Part shown: positions 1-9,307 of the stretch, in pieces
Layout of the letters: each line of letters starts with the position of its first letter
Numbering within the stretch: the stretch's first letter is position 1
Made by a program: the position numbers and the translations under genes
Notes under the pieces: generated by a model
The model's input: the letters and a program-made list of their open reading frames with translations, nothing else
The model's database searches: none
What the model was told of the DNA's origin: nothing
From: Clostridium sp. Cult2
Lineage (GTDB): Bacteria; Bacillota; Clostridia; Tissierellales; Tepidimicrobiaceae
NCBI RefSeq assembly: GCF_021655075.1
Contig: NZ_PPXX01000112.1
Span: 45,966 to 109,965 of the forward strand
DNA: 64,000 nt
Reading direction: 5' to 3'

Positions 1-49
1 CTGTACTATTTAATAATAGAAAGTAACTAATTAACTAACTAACACAACA

Positions 50-69
50 TCTGCCCCTTCGGGGGCAGA
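50..69. terminator. GC-rich UUCG hairpin ahead of the pilus operon
   Basis: Eight-base-pair perfect stem (TCTGCCCC / GGGGCAGA) closed by a C(UUCG)G tetraloop, unusually GC-rich for this sequence. There is no clear T-run on either side, so it may be an attenuator or mRNA-stabilising hairpin rather than a full terminator. In Tad operons the abundant pilin gene usually comes first, and a hairpin between it and the assembly genes would lower downstream expression. That role is an inference, because the preceding gene lies outside the window. Confidence 0.5.
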
Positions 70-119
70 AATTCCCTTACATAATGAAAGCTTTATTCAT
101 CTTTATAAAGGAGAATATT

Positions 120-671
120 ATGAATTTAATTATAAATGATTATATATTGTTAATTTTAATATTTCTATCCATGTATTTTGATTTAACTAAGAAAAAAATC
201 CCCAATCTCATTACCTTTCCTGCAATGCTTTGGGGTTTAGTTATATATAGTGTATTTTTTGGAATAGAAGGATTTAAATTTAGTTTAATTGGATTTTTAG
301 TTGGTTTAGGTGTTTTTCTTATCCCTTTTATCCTAGGAGGTATGGGGGGAGGAGATGTAAAACTAATGGCAGCCATTGGTGCGTTAAAAGGTTGGGAGTT
401 TGTATTATATAATACGGTTTATGCTGGTTTAGTCGGTGGAATTATAGTTATTATATTTTTAATCTATAAGAAAAAACTTTGGATTACTCTAAAGAAAGCC
501 TTTGGAATGATTATAAGACCTATTTTATTCATACTTAATATTACCTTTGATAACCAAAGATTAAAAAAAATAAATGATTATTTTTTAAATTTGGAATCCA
601 TAAAGGAAAAACATTATATACCTTATGGAGTTGCTATAGGATTAGGTACGTTGCTTGTATATTTCATATGA
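120..671 (+). CDS. cpaA: Prepilin peptidase (A24 family, CpaA/TadV type)
   Basis: Membrane aspartyl protease that would cleave the leader of Flp prepilin and of TadE-like pseudopilins. The 183-residue protein is almost entirely hydrophobic with about five to six membrane segments. The two catalytic aspartates of the family are visible: one after the first helix (YFD, followed by a basic loop) and one in the GGGDVKLMAA motif. An upstream ATG at 84 is in frame, but AAAGGAG at 107-113 sits 6 bases before the ATG at 120, so that start is preferred. It is first in a run of ten same-strand genes of Tad type; its stop overlaps the ribosome site of the next gene. Short A24 enzymes lacking the methyltransferase domain are normal for Tad loci. 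Confidence 0.88.
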   Translation: MNLIINDYILLILIFLSMYFDLTKKKIPNLITFPAMLWGLVIYSVFFGIEGFKFSLIGFLVGLGVFLIPFILGGMGGGDVKLMAAIGALKGWEFVLYNTVYAGLVGGIIVIIFLIYKKKLWITLKKAFGMIIRPILFILNITFDNQRLKKINDYFLNLESIKEKHYIPYGVAIGLGTLLVYFI

Positions 672-681
672 GGTGGTAAAT

Positions 682-1098
682 ATGTCAGGTTTATTTAAAT
701 TTAAAAAAGACCAAAAGGGGCAGTCTGTTGTTGAGTTTGCAATACTATTGCCTATATTACTACTTTTATTAATGGGGATTATTCAATTTGGAATTATTTT
801 TAGTGCCCAAATAGCTTTGACAAATGCTGCTAGAGAAGGGGCTAGGGCTGCATCTGTTGGCAAAACTGAAGCAGAAGTGAAAAAGAGAGTAATAGATGCC
901 ATTGAAGGTCATAAAACATTGGATTTGGTGGAGGGTAATATTACTGTAGATTATCCAGATAGTGTTGGGAAGGAAGTAAAAGTTATTATTAATGATGCCA
1001 GTATAAATTTAATAGTTCCAGTTCCCGATGTTTTTGTTCCTGGAAATAGTATAAATATAGGTGCTAAAGCATCTATGAGATCAGAAGTACTACCCTAA
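682..1098 (+). CDS. tadE: TadE-like pseudopilin
   Basis: Small envelope protein (138 residues) of the TadE family, a minor pseudopilin of the Tad pilus. After a basic N-terminus it carries the typical G-Q-S-V-V-E-F-A processing region followed by a leucine-rich transmembrane helix and the conserved N-A-A-R-E-G-A-R-A stretch. The preceding GQS is the expected prepilin peptidase region. The start at 682 is chosen over 655 because GAGGTGG at 670-676 precedes it and the upstream alternative lies inside the peptidase gene. The remainder is a small extracytoplasmic domain without recognisable catalytic motifs. Confidence 0.85.
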   Translation: MSGLFKFKKDQKGQSVVEFAILLPILLLLLMGIIQFGIIFSAQIALTNAAREGARAASVGKTEAEVKKRVIDAIEGHKTLDLVEGNITVDYPDSVGKEVKVIINDASINLIVPVPDVFVPGNSINIGAKASMRSEVLP

Positions 1099-1130
1099 AT
1101 TATTTGCCTTAATAGGAGAGGGTGTAATTT

Positions 1131-2165
1131 ATGTTTAAAAAAATAAAATTCTTATTCAAAGATGATAGGGGACAGTCGTTAATAATGGTAGCCCTAATGA
1201 TGATTGTATTATTAGGGGTTACTGCTTTAACAGTTGATTATGGATTCTTAGCATGGCAAAGAAGAAGCCTCCAAAACGCAGCAGATGCAGGGGCATTAGC
1301 CGCTGCATGGGAATTACCCGATGGAGATATTGATGGAATAGCTGAAATTTATACTAATGAACATGTTGAAGATAGTTTTGATAAAGCCATTAAAATCAAT
1401 GATGATAGGGCTGTCCAAGTAGATGTAAATAAGGAATATAATAGGTTCTTTGGGAGAATATTTGGAGATGAAGATTATATTGTAACTGCTACTGCAACAG
1501 CGGAGAAAACCTCATGGTATACAGGAATATTGCCATTTGGGTTAAGGGATAATTATGATGGAGAATTAGATGAATTATCACTTAGTGAATATGTAGAACA
1601 TATGAAAAATCTTAAAGATACAGCAATGAATATATGGGGAAAAGACGATGAATCTCATCTAAAATTTGGATTAATAAAATTAGGTCCCTTTAGTAGGGAT
1701 AAAAATGGTCAATATAAGGAGAATACATCTCCTAAAGATGTTATTGAAAATGGTGTTGATAAAAGTATTTATGGAAGATCAATAAATATAGAGGAAGGTA
1801 AGGAAAATTCTATTGAACAAAGCAAAAATTCACTATCTGATTTTTTGCAAAAAAGCGGAAACAAGGCTTATCTCATCGGAATTTTACCAGGAAGAGCTTC
1901 TTATATTAACAGTAACGGAAAAAGTGGCATCGAAGGGAATGGGCAGGGAGATATAAATAATAGTGGTAATGATAATACAACTGCTTATTGGGGTGAATAT
2001 GTAATTCTATATTTTGAAAACATAGTGCTTTCTATGGAAAATGATGATGAAGGGAAAGAAAAAGTAAATTTATTAGGTACTTTAAAAGAGGTCTACAATA
2101 TTTATGAAGATGAATTTCCAAAAGAGAATTTTTATAAAGGAAGAAGTAGTAGACTTATTAAATAA
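1131..2165 (+). CDS. tadG: TadG-like pilus protein
   Basis: Protein of 344 residues with a TadG N-terminus: DDRGQSLIMVA leading into one hydrophobic helix (about residues 17-40), then R-R-S-L-Q-N-A-A-D-A-G-A-L-A-A-A, the diagnostic signature of this family. The large C-terminal part is predicted to be extracytoplasmic and is rich in acidic and Asn/Gly residues; no VWA motif is visible in it, unlike proteobacterial TadG. The VWA function may instead be supplied by the separate gene at 7370. AGGAGAGGG lies just upstream of the ATG. It follows TadE in the same operon. Confidence 0.8.
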   Translation: MFKKIKFLFKDDRGQSLIMVALMMIVLLGVTALTVDYGFLAWQRRSLQNAADAGALAAAWELPDGDIDGIAEIYTNEHVEDSFDKAIKINDDRAVQVDVNKEYNRFFGRIFGDEDYIVTATATAEKTSWYTGILPFGLRDNYDGELDELSLSEYVEHMKNLKDTAMNIWGKDDESHLKFGLIKLGPFSRDKNGQYKENTSPKDVIENGVDKSIYGRSINIEEGKENSIEQSKNSLSDFLQKSGNKAYLIGILPGRASYINSNGKSGIEGNGQGDINNSGNDNTTAYWGEYVILYFENIVLSMENDDEGKEKVNLLGTLKEVYNIYEDEFPKENFYKGRSSRLIK

Positions 2166-2189
2166 CCAATAAAAAGGTAGGTGCTGTCT

Positions 2190-2900
2190 ATGAAAGTAAA
2201 TAAACGGATTTTATTAATCGGGGTAATTCTTGGTCTAATTACTGTATTTTTATTAAATAGATATATTAATACTATAAAGAAAACTGAAGATGTAGGGGTT
2301 ACAACCTCCTATTCGGAAGTAGTTGTAGCCCAAACATCTATACCTGCTCATATTAGAATTACTGAAGAGATGGTAAAATTATCTTCAATCCCTACAGATG
2401 GTATACACCCAGATGCAGTAACCGATTTAGAAAAAGTAATTGGAAAAATCTCTAAGGCAGAAATTATTAATGAAGAGCAGATATTAGCAGGTAGAGTTGC
2501 TATGGAAGATTTAGATGAGATTTTATCCTATAGGATACCAGAAGATATGAGGGCTATTACCATACCTGTCAATGAAGTTTCAGGGGTGGCAAACTATATA
2601 TCCGTAGGGGACAAAATCGATATACTAGCTACCTATGATATAGAAGAATCAAAAACTTATACTCAACTTCAAAACATAGAGGTATTGGAATTAGGTAGTT
2701 TAAAAAGTTCTGTGGAATCTGAAACCACTCAACAACCTAATACCATAACTATTTTAGTCAACCCAGAGCAAGCTGAGGTTATAGCTTTTGCCACTATAAA
2801 TGGAGAATTTCATTTAACATTAAGAAATCCAATTGATATTAATAATATTGAGTTGGACCATTATGGTTTCGATAATTTCGAATCCTTTAGAATGAGGTGA
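2190..2900 (+). CDS. cpaB: Flp pilus assembly protein CpaB (RcpC)
   Basis: Periphery protein of the Tad apparatus with one N-terminal transmembrane helix (about residues 6-24) and an SAF-like domain: the segment I-P-A-H-I-R-I-T-E-E-M-V, then repeated G-K and V-G-D-K-I-D-I-L motifs typical of CpaB. Length after start correction is 236 residues. A GTG at 2181 is in frame, but AAGGTAGG at about 2174-2182 is better spaced for the ATG at 2190. The stop codon overlaps the ribosome site of the following TadZ-like gene. In other Tad systems CpaB works with the secretin or its Gram-positive equivalent; no secretin is present here, as expected for a monoderm cell. Confidence 0.85.
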   Translation: MKVNKRILLIGVILGLITVFLLNRYINTIKKTEDVGVTTSYSEVVVAQTSIPAHIRITEEMVKLSSIPTDGIHPDAVTDLEKVIGKISKAEIINEEQILAGRVAMEDLDEILSYRIPEDMRAITIPVNEVSGVANYISVGDKIDILATYDIEESKTYTQLQNIEVLELGSLKSSVESETTQQPNTITILVNPEQAEVIAFATINGEFHLTLRNPIDINNIELDHYGFDNFESFRMR

Positions 2901-2905
2901 TAGAT

Positions 2906-4078
2906 TTGGAAAAAATAAAAGTATTAATAGTTGAAGTTCAGGAAGAAGAGAGAAGACTAGTATCTGATACCCTTTCTAAGGTGGATTATATTACTTTAGT
3001 AGGTGAAACAGAGGATTTAGAAGAAACAAATTATACAATAGAGGAATACAGCCCAAATGTAATCCTATTAGGAGATAATTTAGAATTTGATAAATATTCT
3101 TTTGCAAGGTCCTTATCTAAGGAGTATCCAGAAATTGCAATAATAATAATAGAAGATGAGTTAAGAGAAGATACAGTATATAAAGCCATGTTTGCTGGGG
3201 CAAAGGATGTTGTTATAACACCTATTAATTCTGCAAAGCTAATTGATTCCATATATAGGTCTTATGAATTAGTTAAGGACAAAAGGATTGTCCACAGGGA
3301 TAGACCTATTAGTACTAAAAGGAAATCTAGAAGAGGCCATGTTATTACCGTTTTTAGCACCAAGGGTGGAGTAGGTAAAACCTTTATATCTACAAATTTA
3401 GCTGCTTCCTTGGCAAAGAATACTGAAAAAAGAGTATGCTTAGTAGATTTGGATTTAGATTTTGGAAATGTTGCTTTAGCATTAAATATTATACCCAGGT
3501 ATACAATTTTAGATATTGTAGATGATATTAGAAATATTGACCAAGATTTAATTGAATCCTATCTAATTCCCCATGAATCGGGAATAAAAGTCCTTCCTGC
3601 CAATGCAAAACCCCAAATAAATGAGTTTGTAAACGCTGAACATATAGAAATAATTCTTCGTGCATTACAAGGGACTTTTGATTATATTGTAGTAGATATG
3701 CCTGCTAGATTTTATGAACCTATTAATCCCGCATTTCAATTTGCAGATATACTACTGATGATTACTACCCCAGAGATTTCTACTCTGAGAAATGTAAAAG
3801 CGTCAATTCTTACATTACATGAATTCAATTTTCCAAAATCCAAGATTAAGGTAGTATTAAATAGAGCAGATAATAAGGGGCAAATAAGGCCTAAGGATGT
3901 AGAGAGTACTTTAAGTGAAAACCTATTTGGAATAATTGATGCTGATTATAAATTGGCAATTCTTTCGTTAAATAATGGGAATCCAATAGTACTAGATAAA
4001 CCTAGGTCTTCAATAAGTAAATCTATTGTAAATTTAGTTAAGAATATAAACTCTGAATTTCAGATTGAACAGAAATAA
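2906..4078 (+). CDS. tadZ: TadZ/CpaE-like pilus-localising ATPase
   Basis: MinD/ParA-family ATPase with an N-terminal receiver-like domain (about residues 1-125), which places the Tad machine in the cell. The deviant Walker A S-T-K-G-G-V-G-K-T is at about residue 152, followed by the LVDLDLDFGN segment typical of this superfamily. The receiver-like part lacks a clear phospho-accepting Asp in the usual position (V-I-L-L-G-D), so it is probably a pseudo-receiver. GTG at 2897 opens the frame, but it overlaps the previous stop. TTG at 2906 sits 4 bases after GAGGTGAT (2894-2901) and is taken as the start, giving 390 residues. Confidence 0.85.
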   Translation: MEKIKVLIVEVQEEERRLVSDTLSKVDYITLVGETEDLEETNYTIEEYSPNVILLGDNLEFDKYSFARSLSKEYPEIAIIIIEDELREDTVYKAMFAGAKDVVITPINSAKLIDSIYRSYELVKDKRIVHRDRPISTKRKSRRGHVITVFSTKGGVGKTFISTNLAASLAKNTEKRVCLVDLDLDFGNVALALNIIPRYTILDIVDDIRNIDQDLIESYLIPHESGIKVLPANAKPQINEFVNAEHIEIILRALQGTFDYIVVDMPARFYEPINPAFQFADILLMITTPEISTLRNVKASILTLHEFNFPKSKIKVVLNRADNKGQIRPKDVESTLSENLFGIIDADYKLAILSLNNGNPIVLDKPRSSISKSIVNLVKNINSEFQIEQK

Positions 4079-4092
4079 TTGGAGGTGAAGTA

Positions 4093-5463
4093 ATGGCCAA
4101 AGACTCTTTTGATTTTAATAGATTGTCAGGTAATGGAAATGGAAGCAAACTTATTGCTGGAACATCTGAATTAGTATCTAGGAAGAAAAAGGAATTAGAA
4201 GAAATAGCCAATGAAACTCTGTCGAAAGTCATAGAAATTATAACTGGTAGTCCTGAAAACCATAATGATTTACAGAAGAAATTTGTCCTTGATGAAACCA
4301 ATAGAATAATTAATGAAATTTTATTTGAAAGTAAAAGGAATTTATCCTTTGGAGATAAGCAAAAAATTGCCAACTATGTAATGGACGAAGTATTTGGATA
4401 TGGGCCTATTACTTCCCTTATTGGAGACCCTACTATAACAGAAATTATGGTCAATGGTCCAGAGGATATCTATATTGAACGGAAAGGAAGAATTATTAAA
4501 GTAGAAAATTCTTTTAGAGATGATAACCATATAATGCATACAATTGATAAAATTATATCCCCTTTAGGAAGAAGAGTTGATGAAAGTTCTCCCATGGTAG
4601 ACGGTAGACTTCCTGATGGATCAAGGGTCAATGTTATTATTCCTCCCCTCTCTGTAAAGGGACCAACTATTACTATACGTAAATTTGCTGTAGAACCATA
4701 TACCTTAGAGGATTTAATTACTTTTGGAACCCTTAATCAGGATTTGGCAAGAATTTTAAAGGCAAGCGTAAGAGGAAGAATCAACATTATCGTATCAGGA
4801 GGTACAGGTAGTGGCAAAACCACATTATTAAATGTAATTTCTGGATTCATTCCTAATGCAGAGAGAATCGTTACCATAGAAGACGCTGCTGAACTGCAAC
4901 TTCAACAAGAGCATGTAGTTTCATTAGAAAGTAGGCCTCCTAATATTGAAGGTAAGGGTCAAATTACCATTAGGGATTTGGTTATTAACTCATTGCGTAT
5001 GAGACCAGATAGGATTATAGTGGGTGAAGTAAGGGGAGGAGAAGCCTTAGACATGCTTCAAGCTATGAATACAGGCCACGATGGTTCCATAACCACTATC
5101 CATGCTAATAGCGCAAGGGATACCTTAGCTCGCCTTGAGACTATGGTTATGATGTCTGGAATGGAACTTCCATCTAGGGCTATTAGGGAACAAATTTCAT
5201 CTGCAATTAATTTAATCGTATATTGCTCTAGATTTAATGATGGTTCTAGAAAAATAGTTAAAGTTACAGAAATAGTAGGAATGGAAGGGGATACTGTTAC
5301 ATTACAGGATTTATATGTATTTAGGCATGAAGGTTTTGATGAAGGTGGCACTGTATTAGGTAAACATGTGCCAACAGGTATAGTACCAAAATTCTTAGAA
5401 AAGATAAAAGCGTATGGTGAGAGCATTTCAGCCTCTGTATTCTCTGCTGATAGGAGGTTTTAA
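4093..5463 (+). CDS. cpaF: Tad secretion ATPase CpaF/TadA
   Basis: Hexameric type II/IV secretion ATPase that powers Flp pilus extension at the cytoplasmic face. Of 456 residues, the N-terminal third contains the family-typical G-P-I-T-S-L-I-G-D-P-T-I-T-E-I-M-V-N-G-P block; the C-terminal two thirds hold Walker A GGTGSGKTT (about residue 236), the Asp box (T-I-E-D-A-A-E-L), Walker B (R-P-D-R-I-I-V-G-E-V-R) and the His box (G-H-D-G-S-I-T-T-I-H-A-N-S). GGAGGTGAAG immediately precedes the ATG. Its stop is one base from the TadB start, so the two are probably translationally coupled. Confidence 0.95.
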   Translation: MAKDSFDFNRLSGNGNGSKLIAGTSELVSRKKKELEEIANETLSKVIEIITGSPENHNDLQKKFVLDETNRIINEILFESKRNLSFGDKQKIANYVMDEVFGYGPITSLIGDPTITEIMVNGPEDIYIERKGRIIKVENSFRDDNHIMHTIDKIISPLGRRVDESSPMVDGRLPDGSRVNVIIPPLSVKGPTITIRKFAVEPYTLEDLITFGTLNQDLARILKASVRGRINIIVSGGTGSGKTTLLNVISGFIPNAERIVTIEDAAELQLQQEHVVSLESRPPNIEGKGQITIRDLVINSLRMRPDRIIVGEVRGGEALDMLQAMNTGHDGSITTIHANSARDTLARLETMVMMSGMELPSRAIREQISSAINLIVYCSRFNDGSRKIVKVTEIVGMEGDTVTLQDLYVFRHEGFDEGGTVLGKHVPTGIVPKFLEKIKAYGESISASVFSADRRF

Positions 5464-5464
5464 T

Positions 5465-6424
5465 ATGCTTTTTGTGAGTCTTTTACTAGTATTTTTATCC
5501 GTAGTTTTTATAGTATTAGGTTTATATAATATGATATTTGCAAAACGAAGGAGTATAATAAATAGATTAGAGGTTTACACTACAGAAAATTATAGCTATA
5601 ATGCAGATTTTAATATAAGTCTAAGACAATTCATATTGAATATTATTGGATTAGTAGTTAGAAAAATGTCCAGAAGAAATTATATGGATATAAAGCAAAA
5701 AAAACTTAATCAAGCCTATGTTTTTATGAAAGCTGAGGAGTTTTTAGGTATTTCTATACTATTTGGTATTCTTGGTTTTCTTTTAATTTATTTTGTAACT
5801 AAACTTTGGTATTTGGGATTAATTGGTATGCTAATTGGGTTTAAAATTCCAGACATTTATGTGGGAAATCTTAAAAAACAAAGGATGAAAAAATTAAACT
5901 CCCAGCTTCCAGAGGCCTTATCCATTTTATCTAATGGTCTTAGAGCAGGTTTTAGTTTTGTTCAATCAATGTCAGTTGCAACTAATGAATTGGAGACACC
6001 TATTAAAGATGAATTCTTAAGAATAGTTAGGGATAATACCATAGGAAAACCGTTAGAAGAAGCTTTATTGGATTTTTCAGAGAGAGTTGATGATGAAGAT
6101 GTGGATATGTTAGTAACAGCCTTGATTATACAGAGGAAGGTTGGAGGAAATTTGGCTGAAATCCTTGATACCATAGCTGATACTATTAGAGATAGAATGA
6201 GAATTCGTGGTGAAATTAAGACATTGACTGCTCAAAGTAAATTATCAGCTATAATAATATCCATATTACCCTTTGTAGTGGCTATAATGATATTTATAAT
6301 GAATCCTAGCTATATAAAAGAGCTCTTTCAAAGTAATGTTGGAATTTTTATGGCAATAGGTGGATTGATTATGCAGGTTCTAGGCATATTCATTATGATG
6401 AAGTTAGCTGATGTGGAAATTTAG
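5465..6424 (+). CDS. tadB: Tad inner-membrane platform protein TadB
   Basis: GspF/TadB-family platform protein of 319 residues. It shows an N-terminal helix, a basic cytoplasmic stretch, two helices near the middle, the conserved Q-L-P-E-A-L-S-I-L-S-N-G-L-R-A-G domain and a hydrophobic C-terminus of two helices. The reading frame is open from 5414, but AGGAGG at 5453-5458 and the ATG at 5465, right after the CpaF stop, identify the real start. It pairs with TadC, the next gene, to form the membrane platform on which CpaF acts. Confidence 0.92.
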   Translation: MLFVSLLLVFLSVVFIVLGLYNMIFAKRRSIINRLEVYTTENYSYNADFNISLRQFILNIIGLVVRKMSRRNYMDIKQKKLNQAYVFMKAEEFLGISILFGILGFLLIYFVTKLWYLGLIGMLIGFKIPDIYVGNLKKQRMKKLNSQLPEALSILSNGLRAGFSFVQSMSVATNELETPIKDEFLRIVRDNTIGKPLEEALLDFSERVDDEDVDMLVTALIIQRKVGGNLAEILDTIADTIRDRMRIRGEIKTLTAQSKLSAIIISILPFVVAIMIFIMNPSYIKELFQSNVGIFMAIGGLIMQVLGIFIMMKLADVEI

Positions 6425-6436
6425 AGAGGTGAAGCT

Positions 6437-7357
6437 ATGAAATACTTAATCTATTTTCTAGTTATAATAACCGTTGCCTTTATATTTACGATTATATATT
6501 ATATTTTATTCAGTAGGAGAAAAGAAGTAAAAAAAAGACTAGATGATGTGAAAGATTTATTTAAAGACCACCAAGAAGAAACGATTTTATCCCAACCATT
6601 TAATGATAGAATTATTAAACCCCTTTATCAAAAAGTCGTTGGACTTATTGGTAAAGTTACCCCCTATCAGGTAAACCATAGTTTACAAAAAATTATTGCT
6701 TATGCTGGCGAACCTAATAATATTACGGTGAATAGGTTTATTGCTATTCAGATTATGTTAGCTATAATAATCCCCGCAACAACCTATATTTTGTATAATA
6801 CTTTTGGTAATAATAAAAATAAAATATTATTAATATTATTAAGTATAGTTGGTTTTATTATCCCAATATATATCCTAAGAATAAAAGCTAAGGATAGACA
6901 GATGAAAATTCAAAAATCCTTACCAGATATGTTGGATTTGTTGTTTGTTAGTGTAGAAGCTGGTTTAGGATTTGATATGGCATTGAAGAGAACTACAGAA
7001 AAAATGCCAGGACCTTTATCTGAAGAATTTAATAGGGCTTTGGATGAGATAAATAAGGGAAGAAAAAGAGAAAATGCATTGAGAGCTGTAGCTCACCGAA
7101 CAGGAGTAAATGATTTGTCTACTTTTATTTCTGCAGTCATCCAATCGGAACAATTAGGAAGCAATATAGCCAATATGTTAAGAATTCAATCTTCTTCAAT
7201 GAGGCAGAAAAGGCGACAAAGAGCAGAAGAGCTAGCAATGAAAGTACCAATAAAGATGTTATTTCCACTTGTTTTTTTTATGTTACCAGCATTGTTTATT
7301 GTAATATTAGGTCCAGCAGTTATTAGAATAGTAAGCATTTTCGGGGAAATATTCTAA
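6437..7357 (+). CDS. tadC: Tad inner-membrane platform protein TadC
   Basis: Second GspF-family platform protein, 306 residues, 12 bases after TadB with GAGAGGTGAAG upstream. An N-terminal helix and paired central helices precede the conserved Q-K-S-L-P-D-M-L-D-L-L segment, with V-E-A-G-L-G-F-D following, and a final hydrophobic helix, the layout shared with TadB. TadB and TadC are paralogues thought to form a heteromeric platform in the cytoplasmic membrane. Confidence 0.92.
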   Translation: MKYLIYFLVIITVAFIFTIIYYILFSRRKEVKKRLDDVKDLFKDHQEETILSQPFNDRIIKPLYQKVVGLIGKVTPYQVNHSLQKIIAYAGEPNNITVNRFIAIQIMLAIIIPATTYILYNTFGNNKNKILLILLSIVGFIIPIYILRIKAKDRQMKIQKSLPDMLDLLFVSVEAGLGFDMALKRTTEKMPGPLSEEFNRALDEINKGRKRENALRAVAHRTGVNDLSTFISAVIQSEQLGSNIANMLRIQSSSMRQKRRQRAEELAMKVPIKMLFPLVFFMLPALFIVILGPAVIRIVSIFGEIF

Positions 7358-7369
7358 ATTTGGGGTGAT

Positions 7370-9307
7370 ATGATGAAAAGACACAATAGACTTATAATTA
7401 TATTTATTCTAGTCCTTCTTTTGATTTTCCAAAATATATTTATTAATGCTGAGAATGGTGAGGATTTACTGGCCATTTCATTAATTATAGATACTTCTGG
7501 TAGTATGAAAGAGACAGACCCCCAAAGACTCCGTGAAAAAGCAGCTAATGTATTTATTGATTTATTAGCTCAGGATGACTTTCTGGGCATTATTACTTTT
7601 GATAACTATGTTAATTTAGTAATTCCAATGGAACAACTAAAGGATAACAGTGTTAGGCAATCCTTCAAAGAAAGGTTAGCCCCTCATTTAGAAGCAGGAG
7701 GAGATACTAATTATACAGCTGCTTTTATTAAAGCTAATGAGGAACTTTCAAAATTAGAAGCTCTAAGTTCACGAAAGGTAATTGTATTATTGACTGATGG
7801 AAAACCAACTATTAATAATTCAGAATCTATGTGGAAAGTAGTTACAGATTTAAGTTTAAATGACTATCCTGTTTATTCCATTGGATTTAGCGATGATGTA
7901 GATGTAGATATATTAAATAGAATTGCTGAAGAAACTAAAGGTAATGTTAGAATATTTAAAGATGATATAGATTTAGACAAAAATTTAATTCAATTGCTAA
8001 AATCAAGAGAGATAATTGCAGAACAATTACTAACCCCTAAAGAAGATCTATTAAGCAATATGCTTTCTTTATCTACTGGTTTTTGGATGAAGAGGGAAGG
8101 ATATAGAAATGGAGAGGAAGCTATAGTATCAGCAACCTTAAATTTAGGTACTAATAGGCTTCAAAGGGGAATAGATTTAAAAATTGATAAATTCAATCTT
8201 AATATTTATTATGATGACGGGACGGATTTAATCATTCCTCTATTAGATGATGGAGAAGTAAGCCATGGGGATATTATGGTAGATGATGGAATATGGTCTA
8301 ATAAAATAGTTTTTGATAAAAATGGTAAAGGGAAGGCTAGTATAATAGTTTCTGGTATATATAAAAATGAACCATTTATGATTACAAAATCAATTGGAGA
8401 ATATGTAGTAGCGAAACCTGGAAATGTTTTCATAACCTCCTATGAAAAAAACTTATTGGCCCGGAAGGGTAAAACATTATCCATTCCTCTTTCCTTTAAT
8501 AATGTATCACCCTTTAAGGAAGTTGTATTTATTGATATTGATGAAAAAATAGGCAGTTCTAGTATTAAGCAGATTGGATTAGAACCAAATTCAAAAGTAG
8601 ATTTAGATTTATTAATAGATTTAAATTCCAATTTAGATAATGGAAACTATGATTTAACAATTGGCTTTAAGCCATTAAACGAATTTACTACTATTGGTTA
8701 TACTAAATTGAATTATAAAATTGAGGTAATATCTTATTTTGAAAATTTATCAAGAAATATAAAAACTAGATATGAACCGGTTATAGCTTTTGCAGGAATT
8801 GTTATTGGCATTTTATTATTTATATATATTATTGGTATATTATTATATATATTAATTGTTAGACCCCAGGTGAATATTAAGGGAGTATTAACCTATTGGG
8901 ACGGAAATAACTTTGAAGATTGTAAGAGTATAGATTTAACCAATAAAAAGAAAAAGGAGATAATAATTACTTTTAATCCTGAAAAAGATGGAGATTTTTA
9001 TATACCAGGTAGCAAATTTAATTATGATATAGTAATTACAAAGGAATTTATTGAGAAAAGAAGGAATTTTATATTAGGCTGGAAAACACTTTTTACTCGT
9101 AACGCAGATATTATTCAGATCCTTAGATGTACTAAGCCTGGAATTATTATATATGAAAGTGATATATATACTTCTATTACATTAAACCATGACAAGGAAT
9201 TTTCATCTGGTGGATTTGATTTTCATTTTACCAAATACCAACCAAAATGGATTAAAGAGGCCGTAGAAGGAAGAAACATATTGGAGGATAGACATGATAC
9301 AATATAA
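7370..9307 (+). CDS. Membrane-anchored VWA-domain protein of the Tad locus
   Basis: Exported von Willebrand factor A protein, 645 residues. A signal-peptide-like hydrophobic segment (about residues 9-26) is followed by a VWA domain with the metal-binding MIDAS motif D-T-S-G-S at residues 41-45 and the later L-L-T-D-G-K-P-T motif. A middle beta-rich region follows, then one transmembrane helix at about residues 473-497 and a roughly 145-residue C-terminal domain that should be cytoplasmic. The function is not known. The position, 12 bases after TadC and overlapping the next gene, argues that it belongs to the pilus system. It may replace the VWA part found inside TadG elsewhere, or act in adhesion or anchoring. 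Confidence 0.8.
   Translation: MMKRHNRLIIIFILVLLLIFQNIFINAENGEDLLAISLIIDTSGSMKETDPQRLREKAANVFIDLLAQDDFLGIITFDNYVNLVIPMEQLKDNSVRQSFKERLAPHLEAGGDTNYTAAFIKANEELSKLEALSSRKVIVLLTDGKPTINNSESMWKVVTDLSLNDYPVYSIGFSDDVDVDILNRIAEETKGNVRIFKDDIDLDKNLIQLLKSREIIAEQLLTPKEDLLSNMLSLSTGFWMKREGYRNGEEAIVSATLNLGTNRLQRGIDLKIDKFNLNIYYDDGTDLIIPLLDDGEVSHGDIMVDDGIWSNKIVFDKNGKGKASIIVSGIYKNEPFMITKSIGEYVVAKPGNVFITSYEKNLLARKGKTLSIPLSFNNVSPFKEVVFIDIDEKIGSSSIKQIGLEPNSKVDLDLLIDLNSNLDNGNYDLTIGFKPLNEFTTIGYTKLNYKIEVISYFENLSRNIKTRYEPVIAFAGIVIGILLFIYIIGILLYILIVRPQVNIKGVLTYWDGNNFEDCKSIDLTNKKKKEIIITFNPEKDGDFYIPGSKFNYDIVITKEFIEKRRNFILGWKTLFTRNADIIQILRCTKPGIIIYESDIYTSITLNHDKEFSSGGFDFHFTKYQPKWIKEAVEGRNILEDRHDTI

Noticed and set aside
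1..32. Possible tail of a Flp pilin gene at the left edge
   Set aside because: Two frames stop within the first 32 bases and too few codons are present to recognise the protein.
2906..3250. Response regulator reading of the TadZ N-terminal domain
   Set aside because: The usual phospho-accepting Asp is absent and the domain is fused to a MinD-like ATPase in a Tad locus, which is the normal TadZ/CpaE layout.
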